A DNA stretch of 64,000 nt from Daphnia pulex (taxonomy: Eukaryota; Arthropoda; Branchiopoda; Diplostraca; Daphniidae), in contig NC_060024.1 of NCBI RefSeq assembly GCF_021134715.1, forward strand, positions 7,750,001 to 7,814,000, given 5' to 3'. The notes beneath the pieces are model-generated. The model ran no database searches and was not told the origin of the DNA. It saw only the letters and a program-made list of their open reading frames with translations. Within the stretch, counting starts at the first letter, position 1. Each line of letters begins with the position of its first letter. Positions 47,374-58,024 of the stretch are shown in pieces. The position numbers were made by a program, and so were the translations under genes.

Positions 47374-49760
47374 TCCCCCGGAAGATTGGACGCAAAGCTG
47401 GACGGCCGTCGGAGGAGGTCAAATTTACGGTTGGGGTCACAACCATCGTGGGCAGCTTGGTGGCGTTGAAGGGGCTAAAGTCAAAGTGCCGACAGTGTGT
47501 GAAGCGTTGTCCGCCCTCCGCCCCATCCAGCTGGCCGGTGGCGAGCAAACGCTTTTCGCCATTACGTCCGACGGAAGAGTCTACGCCACTGGTTGATCAC
47601 CTGAAATATTTTTCAATATCAAATTGATATTTTATCCAATTTTTAATCGTCAGGATATGGAGCTGGTGGTCGGTTAGGCATAGGAGGAGCAGAGAGTGTG
47701 ACTGTGCCGTCACTCTTGGAATCCCTGCAGCACGTTTTTGTTAAGAAAGTGGCCGTTAACTCTGGAGGCAAGCATTGCCTTGCACTCTCGTCCGAAGGTG
47801 AAGTCTACAGCTGGGGTGAAGGAGAAGATGGCAAGTTGGGTCATGGAAACAAGCTGTAAGGATCTCTTTCATCATTTTTCATTTCAAATCTTTCAATTTA
47901 TTAAAATGATTTGATGTTGTTTGGCCAGACCCTCGGCCAGACCCTGTGATCGACCCCGAATCATTGAATCACTTCGTGGCAAAGATGTGGTGGACGTCGC
48001 TTGTGGCGGGGCCCACAGTGCAGCCATTACCGCCTCGGGTGAATTGTACACTTGGGGCAAAGGTCGCTACGGTCGACTCGGTCACGGAGATTCGGATGAC
48101 CAGCTGAAGCCCAAACTAGTCGAAGCTTTATTACGTAATAATGGCCGAGCAAAAAATAGCTTACGTGTGCTCTTTTGTGTTTTCCCCAGTTGCCAATTGT
48201 TTGGATTTGATTGTTTGTTTTTTCTTTTGTTTAGGTTATCGCGTAACGGATGTCGCTTGTGGATCTGGAGATGCTCAAACTTGTGCAATCACCGATGAAG
48301 AAGGTGGAACTGTATGGTCGTGGGGAGATGGCGACTATGGAAAGCTGGGTCGAGGTCGGTGCACAAAGTTTCTTCAAATTCATTAATGTATTGGCGATTG
48401 AATGTATCTCTTTTGACGCTGGTGTTGAGAGAAGGGAATTAGCATTGAACATGCGAGTCAGACCAAATAAGTTTACGTAGATTGCAGGATCACGTCGGAG
48501 TAGAGAACGGGGCATTGGATTTCTAGTTGAAATATTCCGTTAGGCAATCAATGAAACCATATCCTTCTCTCTATAGTTCCTTGCCTCCCATCTCATTTAA
48601 AATGACAAGTTTTCGCATGACACAGGTCCTTTTTGCACGTCAGACTTTAGTTTAGTTTTGAAGGAAAACTAATTTTCTTGACATCTTTGAGCGCTTAAAT
48701 TAATATTAAATTCATTGCGCTACTTTCTATGACCTAGTGCAAGACATTTCCGTAAACCTGAAATAGCTTCTCCCGGGTTAAGATCGCAAGGTTTATTTGT
48801 GTAATACGATGAATTATTGTTATCACTTAATAACATATTCTGTTTTTGTTTTTTAAAGGCGGATCGGACGGTTGCAAAATTCCGACCAAGATCGAAAGTT
48901 TATCGGGTAAGTGACGACGTGCTTGGTTTAATTTTTTCCACGAAAGACTTGCACCATCCAATGTTGTTTGTTTTTCTTTTCGAAATGTCAATAGGTCTGG
49001 GCATCATAAAAGTGGAATGTGGAAGCCAATTTTCGGTGGCCCTCAGCAATAATGGATCGGTTTACACTTGGGGTAAAGGCGACTACCACTATCTGGGACA
49101 CGGAGTCGACGAGCACGTCCGTCGACCTAAAAAGTGATGACCCTTCAGGGAAAGAAAGTGATATCCATCTCAACGGGTAATGAAACCAAAAGTCGTCAAC
49201 ATTCTGATTTTATACTCACTCGTCGTCTCATCTATTTCCAAATAGGGGCATTGCATTGTGTTGTTTGCACCGACCAGGGCGAGGTATGTTGTTGTTGTTT
49301 GTTTTTTTCTGTTCATGGTAGTAGTTGCGGTTGCGACGCTATAGTATCCATGTTCTCGAATGAAACAAATGTCATTATTTTCCTCAAGGTCTGCACATGG
49401 GGCGATAACGACGAAGGTCAACTAGGGGACGGAACTACTACTGACATTCAAAAGCCTCGACTGGTGGCTGCTTTACAGGTAATCATTTCCTTTCAAAAGT
49501 CGAATGGCAGATGCAATCATGTTACATCAGCAGATTGAATTTGATAATCTTTGAAAACATTTCAAATCTATTTCTGTATTCTTTTTTTCTAATTAGAACA
49601 AGAAAATTAATCGAGTTAGTTGCGGTTCAGCGCATACTGTTGCCTGGAGCACCTGCAAAGGATGTTCGACGCCAGTTGCTGGAAGCAGCCGCCTGCCAAC
49701 CATTATACCCTTGCAATATGATCTGTTGAAAGATATCCAAATACCCGCGCTTCGTAATCG
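47374..49760 (+). other. HERC2: HERC2 third RCC1-like propeller exons
   Basis: Exons 47374-47591, 47654-47855, 47939-48134, 48235-48354, 48859-48906, 48995-49176, 49246-49283, 49389-49478 and 49598-49760 encode blades such as [60 protein letters not shown] and VCTWGDNDEGQLGDG. The intron at 48355-48858 (504 bp) is much longer than its neighbours. One base is missing near 49129-49134, after RRPKK. Confidence 0.85.
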
Positions 49761-49846
49761 GTAAGTAATTCGCCGGAAGGGGGGAAACACATCTAATTTC
49801 GATCCGGAGTAAATAAAAGTGAGTAAAAGTAAAAGTTGTTGCTTAG

Positions 49847-51807
49847 TTTGCTATTGCTGCATCATTTTGCCGAAATCGTGTGCCCGATATTACCGATGCT
49901 ACCGCTGAAAACGGTCAACTGCTAAGACATGGATGGAAATGTGCTGGAAGAAACGGAAGGAGTGCTTTGCGGAAACCACGATAGACTGAGAGGCATTCTC
50001 ATGGCGTCCGCCAAAGAAGCCGCTTTTCGCAAAGTAATAAATATAATTTTTATTTTCCAACAGAAATGGATTAGTTTATCAGTTAAAATTCAAATTATCT
50101 TTATTAATGTTTTATTGAATTTGTATTTTAAAATGTCAGGTTGTACAGGCAACGATGATTCGAGATCTCCAACACGGTCCGGTGGTGGAACTGAATCGAA
50201 TTGCCCTCAGACGACGGGCAACGCGGGTCCAAATTCCACTGTCTTTGCTCAGATGGCCAACAAACTTTCTCTGCTGACTTACGACGTCCTCATGTTGCCA
50301 TACAGGACGTGGAAAGTCAAATTCTTCGGTATTAAACTTCTCTTTTTGATCCTTTCAAAGTTGTTCCATAATAGGAAGTCCGTTACTATCAAATGATTTT
50401 AATCCGCAGGAGAAAGCGTCGACGACTGCGGAGGCGGATACAGGTAAAACATTTTGACTTTACTGGACACTATCCAAAATTGATAGACTAAATTGTTATT
50501 TTGAATTGCGGATGCACAGTGAAAGTATCGCCGAAATGTGCGAAGAATTCCAAAACGGAAGCTTGCCACTCTTGATTCTGACTCCAAGCGGTCGTGAAGA
50601 AGCGGGAACCAATCGGGATTGCTTCATTTTGAACCCGAGTGCAAGCACTGCGCAGAACCTGAAAATGTTTCAATTCCTGGGCGTGTTGATGGGAATCGCC
50701 ATCCACACTGGCTCGCCGTTAAGTCTCAATCTCGCCGAACCTACCTGGAAGGCCCTGGTAATTTTCTTCGTTAAACTTTTTTGTTTGTCCATCTAAAAAT
50801 CCCCAATGATGTTTTTATTAAAAGGTCGGTTTACCTCTGAGCTTGATTGATCTGAATGAAATCGATCGACACTATTGGCCGGCACTCTGCCACATTCACG
50901 ACTGCAAAGACGCCGACGGCGATATGACACTGAGTCAACCGGATTTACCCTTCTCGACGAGTTCAGCTACGGGGCACGAAGTGGCCCTTTCACCTCACAC
51001 GCACCGGCGCATCACCCGCGACAATCGCGATCTCTACCTCCAAGCTGGCCTTGCATTTTCGGCTCCACGAATTCGACCCGCACGTGCGGGCCATCCGCCA
51101 GGGGCTCAGTCTGGTCGTGCCTTTGCCTCTGCTCTCCCTGTTCACTGGAGCTGAGCTGGAAGCCATGGTGTGCGGATCACCGGAAATTCCGCTGGCCCTG
51201 CTCAAATCGGTGACCACCTACAAGGGAATCGAGCCTCACTGCGCCCTCGTCCGCTGGTTCTGGGAAGTCATGGAAGAGTATAGCCACGTGGAGCGATCCC
51301 TTTTCCTCCGTTTCGTCTGGGGCAGAACGTACGTGTTTTGGTTCCTTTTAATCACGTAATTCAAAATATAACTGATTTTATCAAAACTTACTCTAGACAT
51401 CTACCGAGGACGTTGGCGGACTTTCGAGGCCGGGATTTCGTACTCCAGGTAAAAATTGTGGGGTGATTAATTGTGAATTAATCAAAAACTGCTGTCATAA
51501 TATAATTGGAACTTCTTTAAATAGATGATGTTCAAAATTCATCTTTAACTTAGTTCTGTTTTTTAATCTACAGGTTCTGGACAAGTATAATCCGGCCGAT
51601 TACTTCCTGCCGGAGAGCTACACGTGCTTCTTTCTGCTCAAGATGCCGCGTTACTCTTGCAAAGCCGTTCTTCGCGAGAAGCTCAGCTACGCCATCCACT
51701 TTTGCAAATCGATCGACAATGACGAGTACGCCCGAGTGGCGGCTCCCGAGGTTCTCCTCAACCCACCTGCTCACGAAGACGACGTCGAAAATGAAGCAGA
51801 AAACTAA
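49847..51807 (+). other. HERC2: HERC2 HECT domain exons
   Basis: Exons 49847-50033, 50140-50328, 50410-50443, 50520-50757, 50825-51328, 51397-51448 and 51574-51807. The N-lobe shows [31 protein letters not shown] and [19 protein letters not shown]. The C-lobe has the catalytic cysteine in [14 protein letters not shown] (codon 51625-51627). The C-terminus is acidic. The in-frame TAA at 49923-49925 and shifts near 50205-50230 and 51041-51046 would prevent an active ligase if real. Confidence 0.85.
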
Positions 51808-52137
51808 GCCTTTTTTTAAAATTTATTATTATAATTCACTTGTCCTCAATGATAAAAATTGTTATTATAAAATTTAAAGAAATTTTCCTTTTTTTCTCAT
51901 TTTCTCTGCCGCTTGTGTTTAATGTCACACGTACGAATACAGAAAACTACAAAACATCTTTGGGTTGAGAAATTGTTGCATAAATAATGTCCATATATGA
52001 CACCTTAGACTTGGCTGCAAGCTTTTTCGTGACGAAAAAAAGTTGAGAAGAAAACATGTGTGTTGTCAATTTTAGCTAAAGCTTATTTTGTTATGTTTTG
52101 TTTCTCTTTTGGTTTAAATTTGGTTAAAATCGAGTTG

Positions 52138-53864
52138 TTAGTGATGGAAAGAGATTTTAGAGGCGAGATAGTACAAGTGGAAGGCGTTACAGGCGAGGGT
52201 GACGATGTTGACGACGGCCACGATGGCGTGGAGCTGGCGAAAACGTTGGCACGTTCGGCTGTAAGTGGGGCACTGTTTGAGCAGGGCGTCCGTCGTCGAC
52301 GGCAGCCTCGGCCCGGCTTCCGGCCCGTGTCCGGCGGCCCGCTCCAGAATCACTTTGGCTCGAATGCGCTCAAGCAAACTCGGCACGACGATGATGCGGG
52401 CAATCAGCGGGCACAAGCAGTTGACAATCAAGCCCACAACCTGGTGAAAGAGAAAAGCTTATAATTCGTTTCTTTTTTGACTAGGCAGAAAAACAAGGAG
52501 ATGGAAAGAAATAGGAAAAAAGAAATGAGAAAAACAAATCAATATTGACCTGGTAATTTTCTTGTGACGACCAGAATTTCTTGGTCTGGACGAAACTAAT
52601 GAGGACGGCCAGCCCAGTCACTCCGTTGAGAATCATGTATACTTCGGTAAGAGAGCGCTCTGGACGCAGGCAAACGTGTGACGCGGCAGAATGAAGAGCA
52701 GAACCAGGCCTATAACAACAACCGTACCCAGACATGTCGTAACAATCAGAAATTATTGCCAGAGGGTCGTGACTTTGACTAAATACAACCAAACGTATTT
52801 TAGTTGGGATAATATGAGATTGAACGCAAACAGCTAGCTGTGAAGGTTATTTCATTATAAAAAAAAAAAAAAAAATACTCAAGGGGAAGGTTTGGGTAAC
52901 ATTTGCATATAGGGCGAGGTGGAGAAAAGTGTTGGACGAAGGACAAAAGGAGAAGGGGCGACAACAACAACAACCAAATTTCCCGGAACTGCCCTGAATG
53001 TGAACCACCTAGGGGTATGGCGAAATCAGCATTTCTCCTAACGACACGCTGAGTTAGCGCGAAAAATAACCGCTAGTGCAAACTGGTATACGGTCGTTAT
53101 GTAACAGTCGTAACAAGCCAAATAATATAACACGGTGCAACCAGCGTCAAACATTTCACACTTAGTTATTATGTAAGCGAAATACTAAAAATGAATCTTG
53201 CGGATGAAAATAATAAGCGGTGGGTATAGTACCTGAAACGAATGTCATCCACATTTGGGCGCCGAACAAGATGCTGAATGAGGAGAGATAGAGAAGCGGC
53301 CACAGTGTAGAGTCGGCCGTCGGTTGGATTACAACCAAGCTCGATTTACTACGAGGGTAAAATAGCATAGCCAAGGCTATGACGGCCGACAAGATGAGCA
53401 AATGGGCCGGTTGAGTCGAGCGCCGGAGTACCCTGAGCAAATGAATTAATTATTTTTATTAAAATCTAACAATGAGTCGATCAAACCGGTGACATACTTG
53501 AAAACGTTTTCCAGCGTGACTTCGGCGTTTTCCGTTTTGCGGCTCTTGTTTGCCGGTACTGGCCTCCTCCTTGATGAATTGGGAGCAGATGACGCAAGAA
53601 TGCTCCTCATCTTCGCTGCTGGTCGTTGAAAACTGCTGCTGGACGGACGGCGGCAGCGGAGGAGGTGGGTGAACCAAGTCGGCTCCTGCGGCCGGTCGGC
53701 TGCCGGGCGGGAAAGAGATTTTGTTCATCACCGGACAGAGCGCTGATATCCTTGGAACTGCCAATGACGAAGTTAGGCCGACGGGGCAAACGGCGAATTG
53801 GCAGTGACGTGATGGGCAAATCGTCGACGTCACCCCCCTGGTTGTCACTGACAATCTGGCACAT
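52138..53864 (-). CDS. TMEM205-like multi-pass membrane protein, frame interrupted
   Basis: Four minus-strand exons with GT/AG borders: 53498-53864 (ATG at 53864), 53233-53432, 52550-52709 and 52138-52440 (TAA at 52138-52140). Exon 2 begins VLRRSTQPAHLLILSAVI and ends FGAQMWMTFVSG, the hallmark of the TMEM205/DUF4149 family. Exon 3 continues VLLFILPRHTFACVQSALLPKY. Exon 4 ends CQRFRQLHAIVAVVNIV and FHLYYLASKI, as in family members. At least three hydrophobic segments are visible. One base seems missing near 52633-52640, and the N-terminal exon needs frame changes to join LENVFK to exon 2. The N-terminal 120 codons are low-complexity and of uncertain frame. It ends about 330 bp from the HERC2 stop, convergently. 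Probably membrane trafficking related; function is not established. Confidence 0.65.
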
Positions 53865-53959
53865 GGTGTAATATCAGTCGTGAGTCTGCTGCTATTTTCT
53901 TCTTAGCTCTCGAATAGTTGCCCCGTTTGCTGATTGACTGAAAAATGAACCCAACGGCT

Positions 53960-55600
53960 CTAGTCCCGCCAGTCTTTATACCGGCAATCTTGGTCCCCCG
54001 CCCTTTTTCCTCAGTTTCCTTCGCTTATGATTTTTCGCTTTCGCCATATCCAATCGCTTCTCTCGCGCTCTACTACGCAAATATGTCGACGAAACGAACC
54101 GAGCGCGAAAAGAAAAAGAAAAAATGGCAAAAAGAAAGAAGAAAAAGAAAAATTCATTGGAAACGACGTGGTTGTTTGTATGTTTCAATCAGATAAAGGA
54201 TCTCGATGGATTTGTTTGTGGTTTGCTGGCCTTTTTTACGGTTATCTTTCTTGACAAATTTTTGGGTACGCATCAATCGCCAATGGATCGACAGCGCGTT
54301 CAGCAGCAGGTTCTCAAGAGCAGCAGCAGCTCTCTTAAGACTATAAGTTCTCCCCGGACGAAGTTAGTCCGGGAGTCATGCGGAGCTTTGGGTGCTGGCC
54401 AAATAAGACAATTGCTTTTGTGCAGCAGCAGCAGCAGCAGCAGCTTTCTTAAAATGAAGACAGTCATCATTCAGTAGTCACATGGCGAGCGTTGGATAAA
54501 AGCCAGAGAGACAACTGAAATTCGACGATGGGTGATGGCCGTTTCGGTAGCCCCTTTGTCAATCGCAACAGCAGCACAAGTCCGGCTGCTGATTTGCAAA
54601 GATTCTTATTTGTGCTTGTACACCGTGTGCTGGCCATCAGTATATATTGGACGTGTGGGTTTTGTTTATAAGAGAAGAGAAAAAAAAAGGTTTTTCGTCA
54701 CAGGTAACACAGGTTGACGAAAGCGCCATATCTCGCCCCCGTCTACCGCATAATGATAATGCATAATCAATTGAACGACGCGTCTATGTGTAGTTATCAT
54801 AAACAAAAGTTCTCCGCACTGTCGTCGTCGTCTTCTTTCTTCGTCTTCTTTGGTGAGATTCCAACTTTGATTGGCAAAGGAAACGCGCCTTCACGATCAC
54901 TGAATATTATTCGAATCGAGAAGTCATCAGCGGAGTGACGCAATCAGCCGCAGGAATGCGTGATCGCAGCAACCTAGCTATAGAGCTGCGAAAACACAAA
55001 CACGCATACACTTTTGCCGAGTGCCATTATTGCGTTAGATATACCGTAGTAGAAAAGGGTTCGGACGCAAAACGAAAAAAAACACGTCGAGATAATAATT
55101 AAAAAACGAATCGTGTAGAGAGACCTGGAAATTGCGTGGCATTTCGAGAATTCTATTTTTTGGGAGTACATAGAGACGGACGTGTGTTGATTACTGCAGC
55201 GGAATTTGATTAAGGCCAAGCCTGCTGATACCGGCGCATTTTTAACTGGAGCAGTTATACTACTAGTGTGTGCTCCATAATCAACGGATCAATTGATCAT
55301 TTCATGTGTTTCCGCCTTGGCATGTATAGGCCTAATATAGTCGGCAGTAAGTTTAGTCTCCTCTTCTATCGATCTATATCCGGCCGTCTAGCATCACCCC
55401 TTATAACCATACACGCGCCCGGGCAATGCCGACGGACCGGCAAACCATATACGTTTCAGGATTAAATTTCAAAAGGGACTATAATCTGCAATTATGAATA
55501 AATTTTACCGGTAGATGGAGAAACTCTAGTTACCATAGAACAAGTATTATGCCTACTTATATACCTACTTCCGCACTTACGTCAATAGTTTTTCAACAAA
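53960..55600. other. No gene recognised; CAG/AGC microsatellites
   Basis: Contains AGC/CAG runs at about 54299-54333 and 54421-54443 and several short frames with no domain. This is the upstream flank of the TMEM205-like gene. Confidence 0.4.
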
Positions 55601-55691
55601 AAAGATTGGACGACATTGGGAAAGTTAAACAAATTAAGGTAAAAAACAAATGGAAATTGACGAATGCCACGGATGACGGACTGATCCTTTG

Positions 55692-55848
55692 ATACCTCAT
55701 CGGGAGCATGCGATAGCCGAGAGACGGCGTACTTTCGCACCGTTGAATACGTGAAATTGGTCCCAGCAATTCCAGGGCATCTTCCGGGTCGATTGGGGCC
55801 CAACGATTCATTAGATCCACGGCTTGACGGGGATGAGTAGCTTCCCTA
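55692..55848 (-). pseudogene. PIK3C3 (Vps34) helical-domain exon fragment
   Basis: The minus strand encodes HPRQAVDLMNRWAPIDPEDALELLGP and then, after a one-base deletion, NFTYSTVRKYAVSRLSHAPDE. This is the accessory helical domain of class III phosphatidylinositol 3-kinase. A GTATCA donor-like sequence follows the last Glu codon and an AG precedes the first part, so it appears to be one exon copied at the DNA level. No kinase or C2 portion is nearby. It ends about 20 bp from the TATA box of RRM gene C on the opposite strand. It is a non-functional fragment. Confidence 0.75.
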
Positions 55849-55867
55849 ACCCTAGGACGCTGCGACG

Positions 55868-55902
55868 TATAAATGCAGTGCCCCATCTTACCAGATTCAG
55901 TC
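55868..55902 (+). promoter_or_regulatory. TATA box and initiator of RRM gene C
   Basis: TATAAA at 55868-55873 is followed by an arthropod-type initiator TCAGTC at 55897-55902, whose A lies 31 bp from the first T of the TATA box, the canonical spacing. The ATG of gene C is 34 bp downstream of that A. Confidence 0.65.
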
Positions 55903-55932
55903 TCTCGGGTTGACGCACTTGGACAACACGAA

Positions 55933-56513
55933 ATGGAACCTTCCCCCAAGAAGCGAAGACTGATCTCCATGTTTTGACCAAAGAGGATCAGGAAGTCATA
56001 AGGAAAATCACGGCTGCGTTAGAAAAGCACCTCCGACTGAAGAACCTTCAGAAGAAAGATGTAGAGGACGAGCTAAAGGAACTAAAGGAGGTTGTAAAGC
56101 GAGATCCTTCCCTTTGTCTGTATGTGAAAAATATTGGAGTGGGTGTGCCCCTCGAGGCCATTAAGGTAGTTTCTATTTTATTTAGATAATTGCAAAAATT
56201 AATTTTTTTTTAAGGAAAAATGTTCGGTTTTCGGCAAGGTGATGGAGGTAGGAGAAAACCCAAACGCCGGATTGATACGCTCCGTGACAATCACATTTTA
56301 CTCAAGGGATGCCGTTCTCGCTGCTTTACATGTAAGTTTTTTCTATTTTGCCAATTTTACTTTTTATTAATTGTTTTTATTTTTTTTCAGCATCCAGAAC
56401 CAATTTTACTGAACTCCGTAGTCCTCAAAATCACCGCTTGGCGTCCCGAAGAAGAAGCTGACCCACCTGGTGCTTGTGGCGCCACCTGCAAGCCTGGAAG
56501 CACTCGCCAATAG
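55933..56513 (+). pseudogene. RRM-like paralogue C, frameshifted in exon 1
   Basis: Exons 55933-56165, 56215-56331 and 56391-56513 match genes A and B in number, phase and the 117-bp length of exon 2. The start MEPSPKK matches A and B. One base is missing between 55933 and 55974, so the ATG frame stops after 14 codons; restoring alignment gives LTKEDQEVIRKITAALEKH and then the RRM-like core (LCLYVKNIGVGVPLEAIK; SVTITFYSRDA). The tail is short, ITAWRPEEEADPPGACG, and lacks the Gly/Ala repeats of A. Two AG donors and acceptors are present, one acceptor being a weak AAG. A good TATA/initiator lies upstream, so it may be transcribed; translation from a later start is possible but unsupported. Confidence 0.65.
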
Positions 56514-56709
56514 CAGTTCAGTTTAGCCAACTATCCAACTTGTTGATATGCAATAAAATGAAAATTCGTATCCCCCCTTCCCAAAGTTTGGCCTTGTTCC
56601 GCGTATGTACCGAAATGTATATTTCGTCCTCTTCAACTACTTTCTATTTCTGAGAAACACTAATTGCAACGTTGCTGAAATAGAATTTTTGCGTGTATCT
56701 TCTGTTTGT

Positions 56710-57084
56710 TTATAAGCCCTTCCTTCCGGTTGAGTACATGCGTGAACGGTTGTTAATTCGTTTGGCTATTCTCTGTCGTGCAAATTTAACGTCAGAACTT
56801 GTTATTCTGGCGATTTCGTTGCTGAAGTCTATGTAAGGTTTGTAAAATTTCCTTATCTCAACACCAGATTTATCGTGGCATTCTAACCAGGCGTATCGCA
56901 ATTTTTTTTCATCGTCAGTTTCCTTCATTATTTGCGCCACATCAGTTGTTGGAAAAAGCCCAACACTTGTGTAAAAAAACACATTAATAATATTGTGTCG
57001 CAGCTGTATTAAATCTAAAGAAAGATTGCACTGAGACCGGTTTTCATAAGCGCATGTCTGTGCAGTGCTGTAAATTTTGGCCAT
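56710..57084 (-). pseudogene. ACE-like (M2 peptidase) exon fragment
   Basis: A 124-codon minus-strand frame contains AKIYSTAQTCAYENRSQC and then KLRYAWLECHDKSGVEIRKFY with ELSNE-like FSNEIAR. This resembles the N-terminal part of angiotensin-converting-enzyme family peptidases. Between these two parts is an extra hydrophobic stretch that may be a retained or mutated intron. The zinc-binding HExxH region is not in the window. It begins (57084) about 30 bp from a HERC2-derived scrap in the same orientation. It is a non-functional fragment; the family call is by motif only. Confidence 0.55.
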
Positions 57085-57113
57085 GGTGCTTTATTTGTTG
57101 AAACTTAAGGAAA

Positions 57114-57155
57114 AGTCGCGCCTTTTTTAATAAATGGTGAAGGAGCAACCGATCC
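57114..57155 (-). pseudogene. 42-bp HERC2 exon scrap at the edge of repeat copy 2
   Basis: The reverse complement corresponds to the HERC2 exon segment starting near 40998 (GGATCGGTTGCTCC...GGCGCGACT). It is the same junction as at 6280-6321 in copy 1 but cut shorter on the outer side, where the ACE-like fragment takes over. Confidence 0.75.
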
Positions 57156-57907
57156 TTCACCATGACACAGGGTGTTATCGACATTATCAGGACTATTTCA
57201 ATCATAATAAACATCCGTAAGGGAGAAAATGAATACAATTTAAGTACGTTGTGACATTGAGAATTTGGAAGGGGAGAAAGGCGACGTGACATTTCCGAAA
57301 GGTCTCAAAGTGAAAATGGAAATGAATGAGTACCGAAAAGCACAGCATAAAATGTAAAGGATCCGATATCCTTTATCACCATTCCAATACATAATTTTTT
57401 TTATTTTCATAGATTTCAATGTCCATCACCGAATAATTGGTGTTTTATTGTATGTGATTAGAAATGTAATGTAAAAAGGCATTTTGAAAAATTGCATCCA
57501 GAAGACACTTAGACTGAGGATCAAGAGAAGATGAATCCACTTTGCGATGTGGCTCTTAAAAAGGCGCCGTCAAAAACACCATTAATCATTAACCATCAAT
57601 CCCGTTGCAGAACCTATTCTTAGGCGTTCTAAAGGAATTTTGTCGTTGAATGTCCCCGCGGAATCTCTTTCCTCAAAATCTCCTCTCGGATAGACGACAG
57701 AGAGCGAGATAAATCCTCCTGTCGATGGGAGAGCGTGACGTGTTCTGCCGTTTCTAGAAAAAAAGGAAGACGGGTATTGAATTTGGGGGTGAGAGAAGGC
57801 AGCTTATAAATGAGGGAGTGCAACATTGCCACGTAAATTTTGGGAGATAGTTGAATATTTAGGCGTTTTATCTGGCAACGCAGCGTGGAGAAGCAGGTGC
57901 GGGCATG

Positions 57908-58024
57908 TATTTTCAAAGATAATTGAGTAAGAACAAAGGAGTAAGCTCGCTCTACTCCTTTGTTTAGTTCGCGCTTACACTGTTCTTATTTACAATTATT
58001 CTTACTCCATGATCTTTGAAAATA
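57908..58024. repeat. 117-bp MITE-like inverted repeat (copy 2)
   Basis: Sister of the element at 7089-7205, with the same outer arms, inner AACAAAGGAGTA hairpin and TA ends. Few substitutions separate them, so it was already present before the unit was duplicated. Confidence 0.6.

Larger units (their letters stand above)
40618..51807 (+). pseudogene. HERC2: HERC2 E3 ubiquitin ligase, C-terminal half, interrupted
   Basis: HERC2 is a giant HECT-type E3 ligase acting in DNA repair and protein turnover. About 40 exons with GT/AG borders and mostly short introns encode, in order, a UBA-like segment, CPH, ZZ finger, DOC, second RCC1 propeller, a long spacer, third RCC1 propeller and HECT domain. 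The N-terminal half (first propeller, cytochrome b5-like) is absent, and the first exon abuts an antisense LETM1 fragment. Lesions are single-base shifts near 41413-41420, 42803-42805, 49129-49134, 50205-50230 and 51041-51046, plus an in-frame TAA at 49923-49925. The exon list is reliable from 40861 to the TAA at 51805-51807; the first exon start is uncertain. With splice sites intact it is not a retrocopy. It may be a decaying partial duplicate, or a real gene damaged by assembly errors. Confidence 0.85.

Noticed and set aside
53975..53980. TATAAA on the minus strand upstream of the TMEM205-like gene
   Set aside because: The nearest initiator-like TCAGTC is about 41 bp away, beyond the usual 28-33 bp, so no promoter was called.
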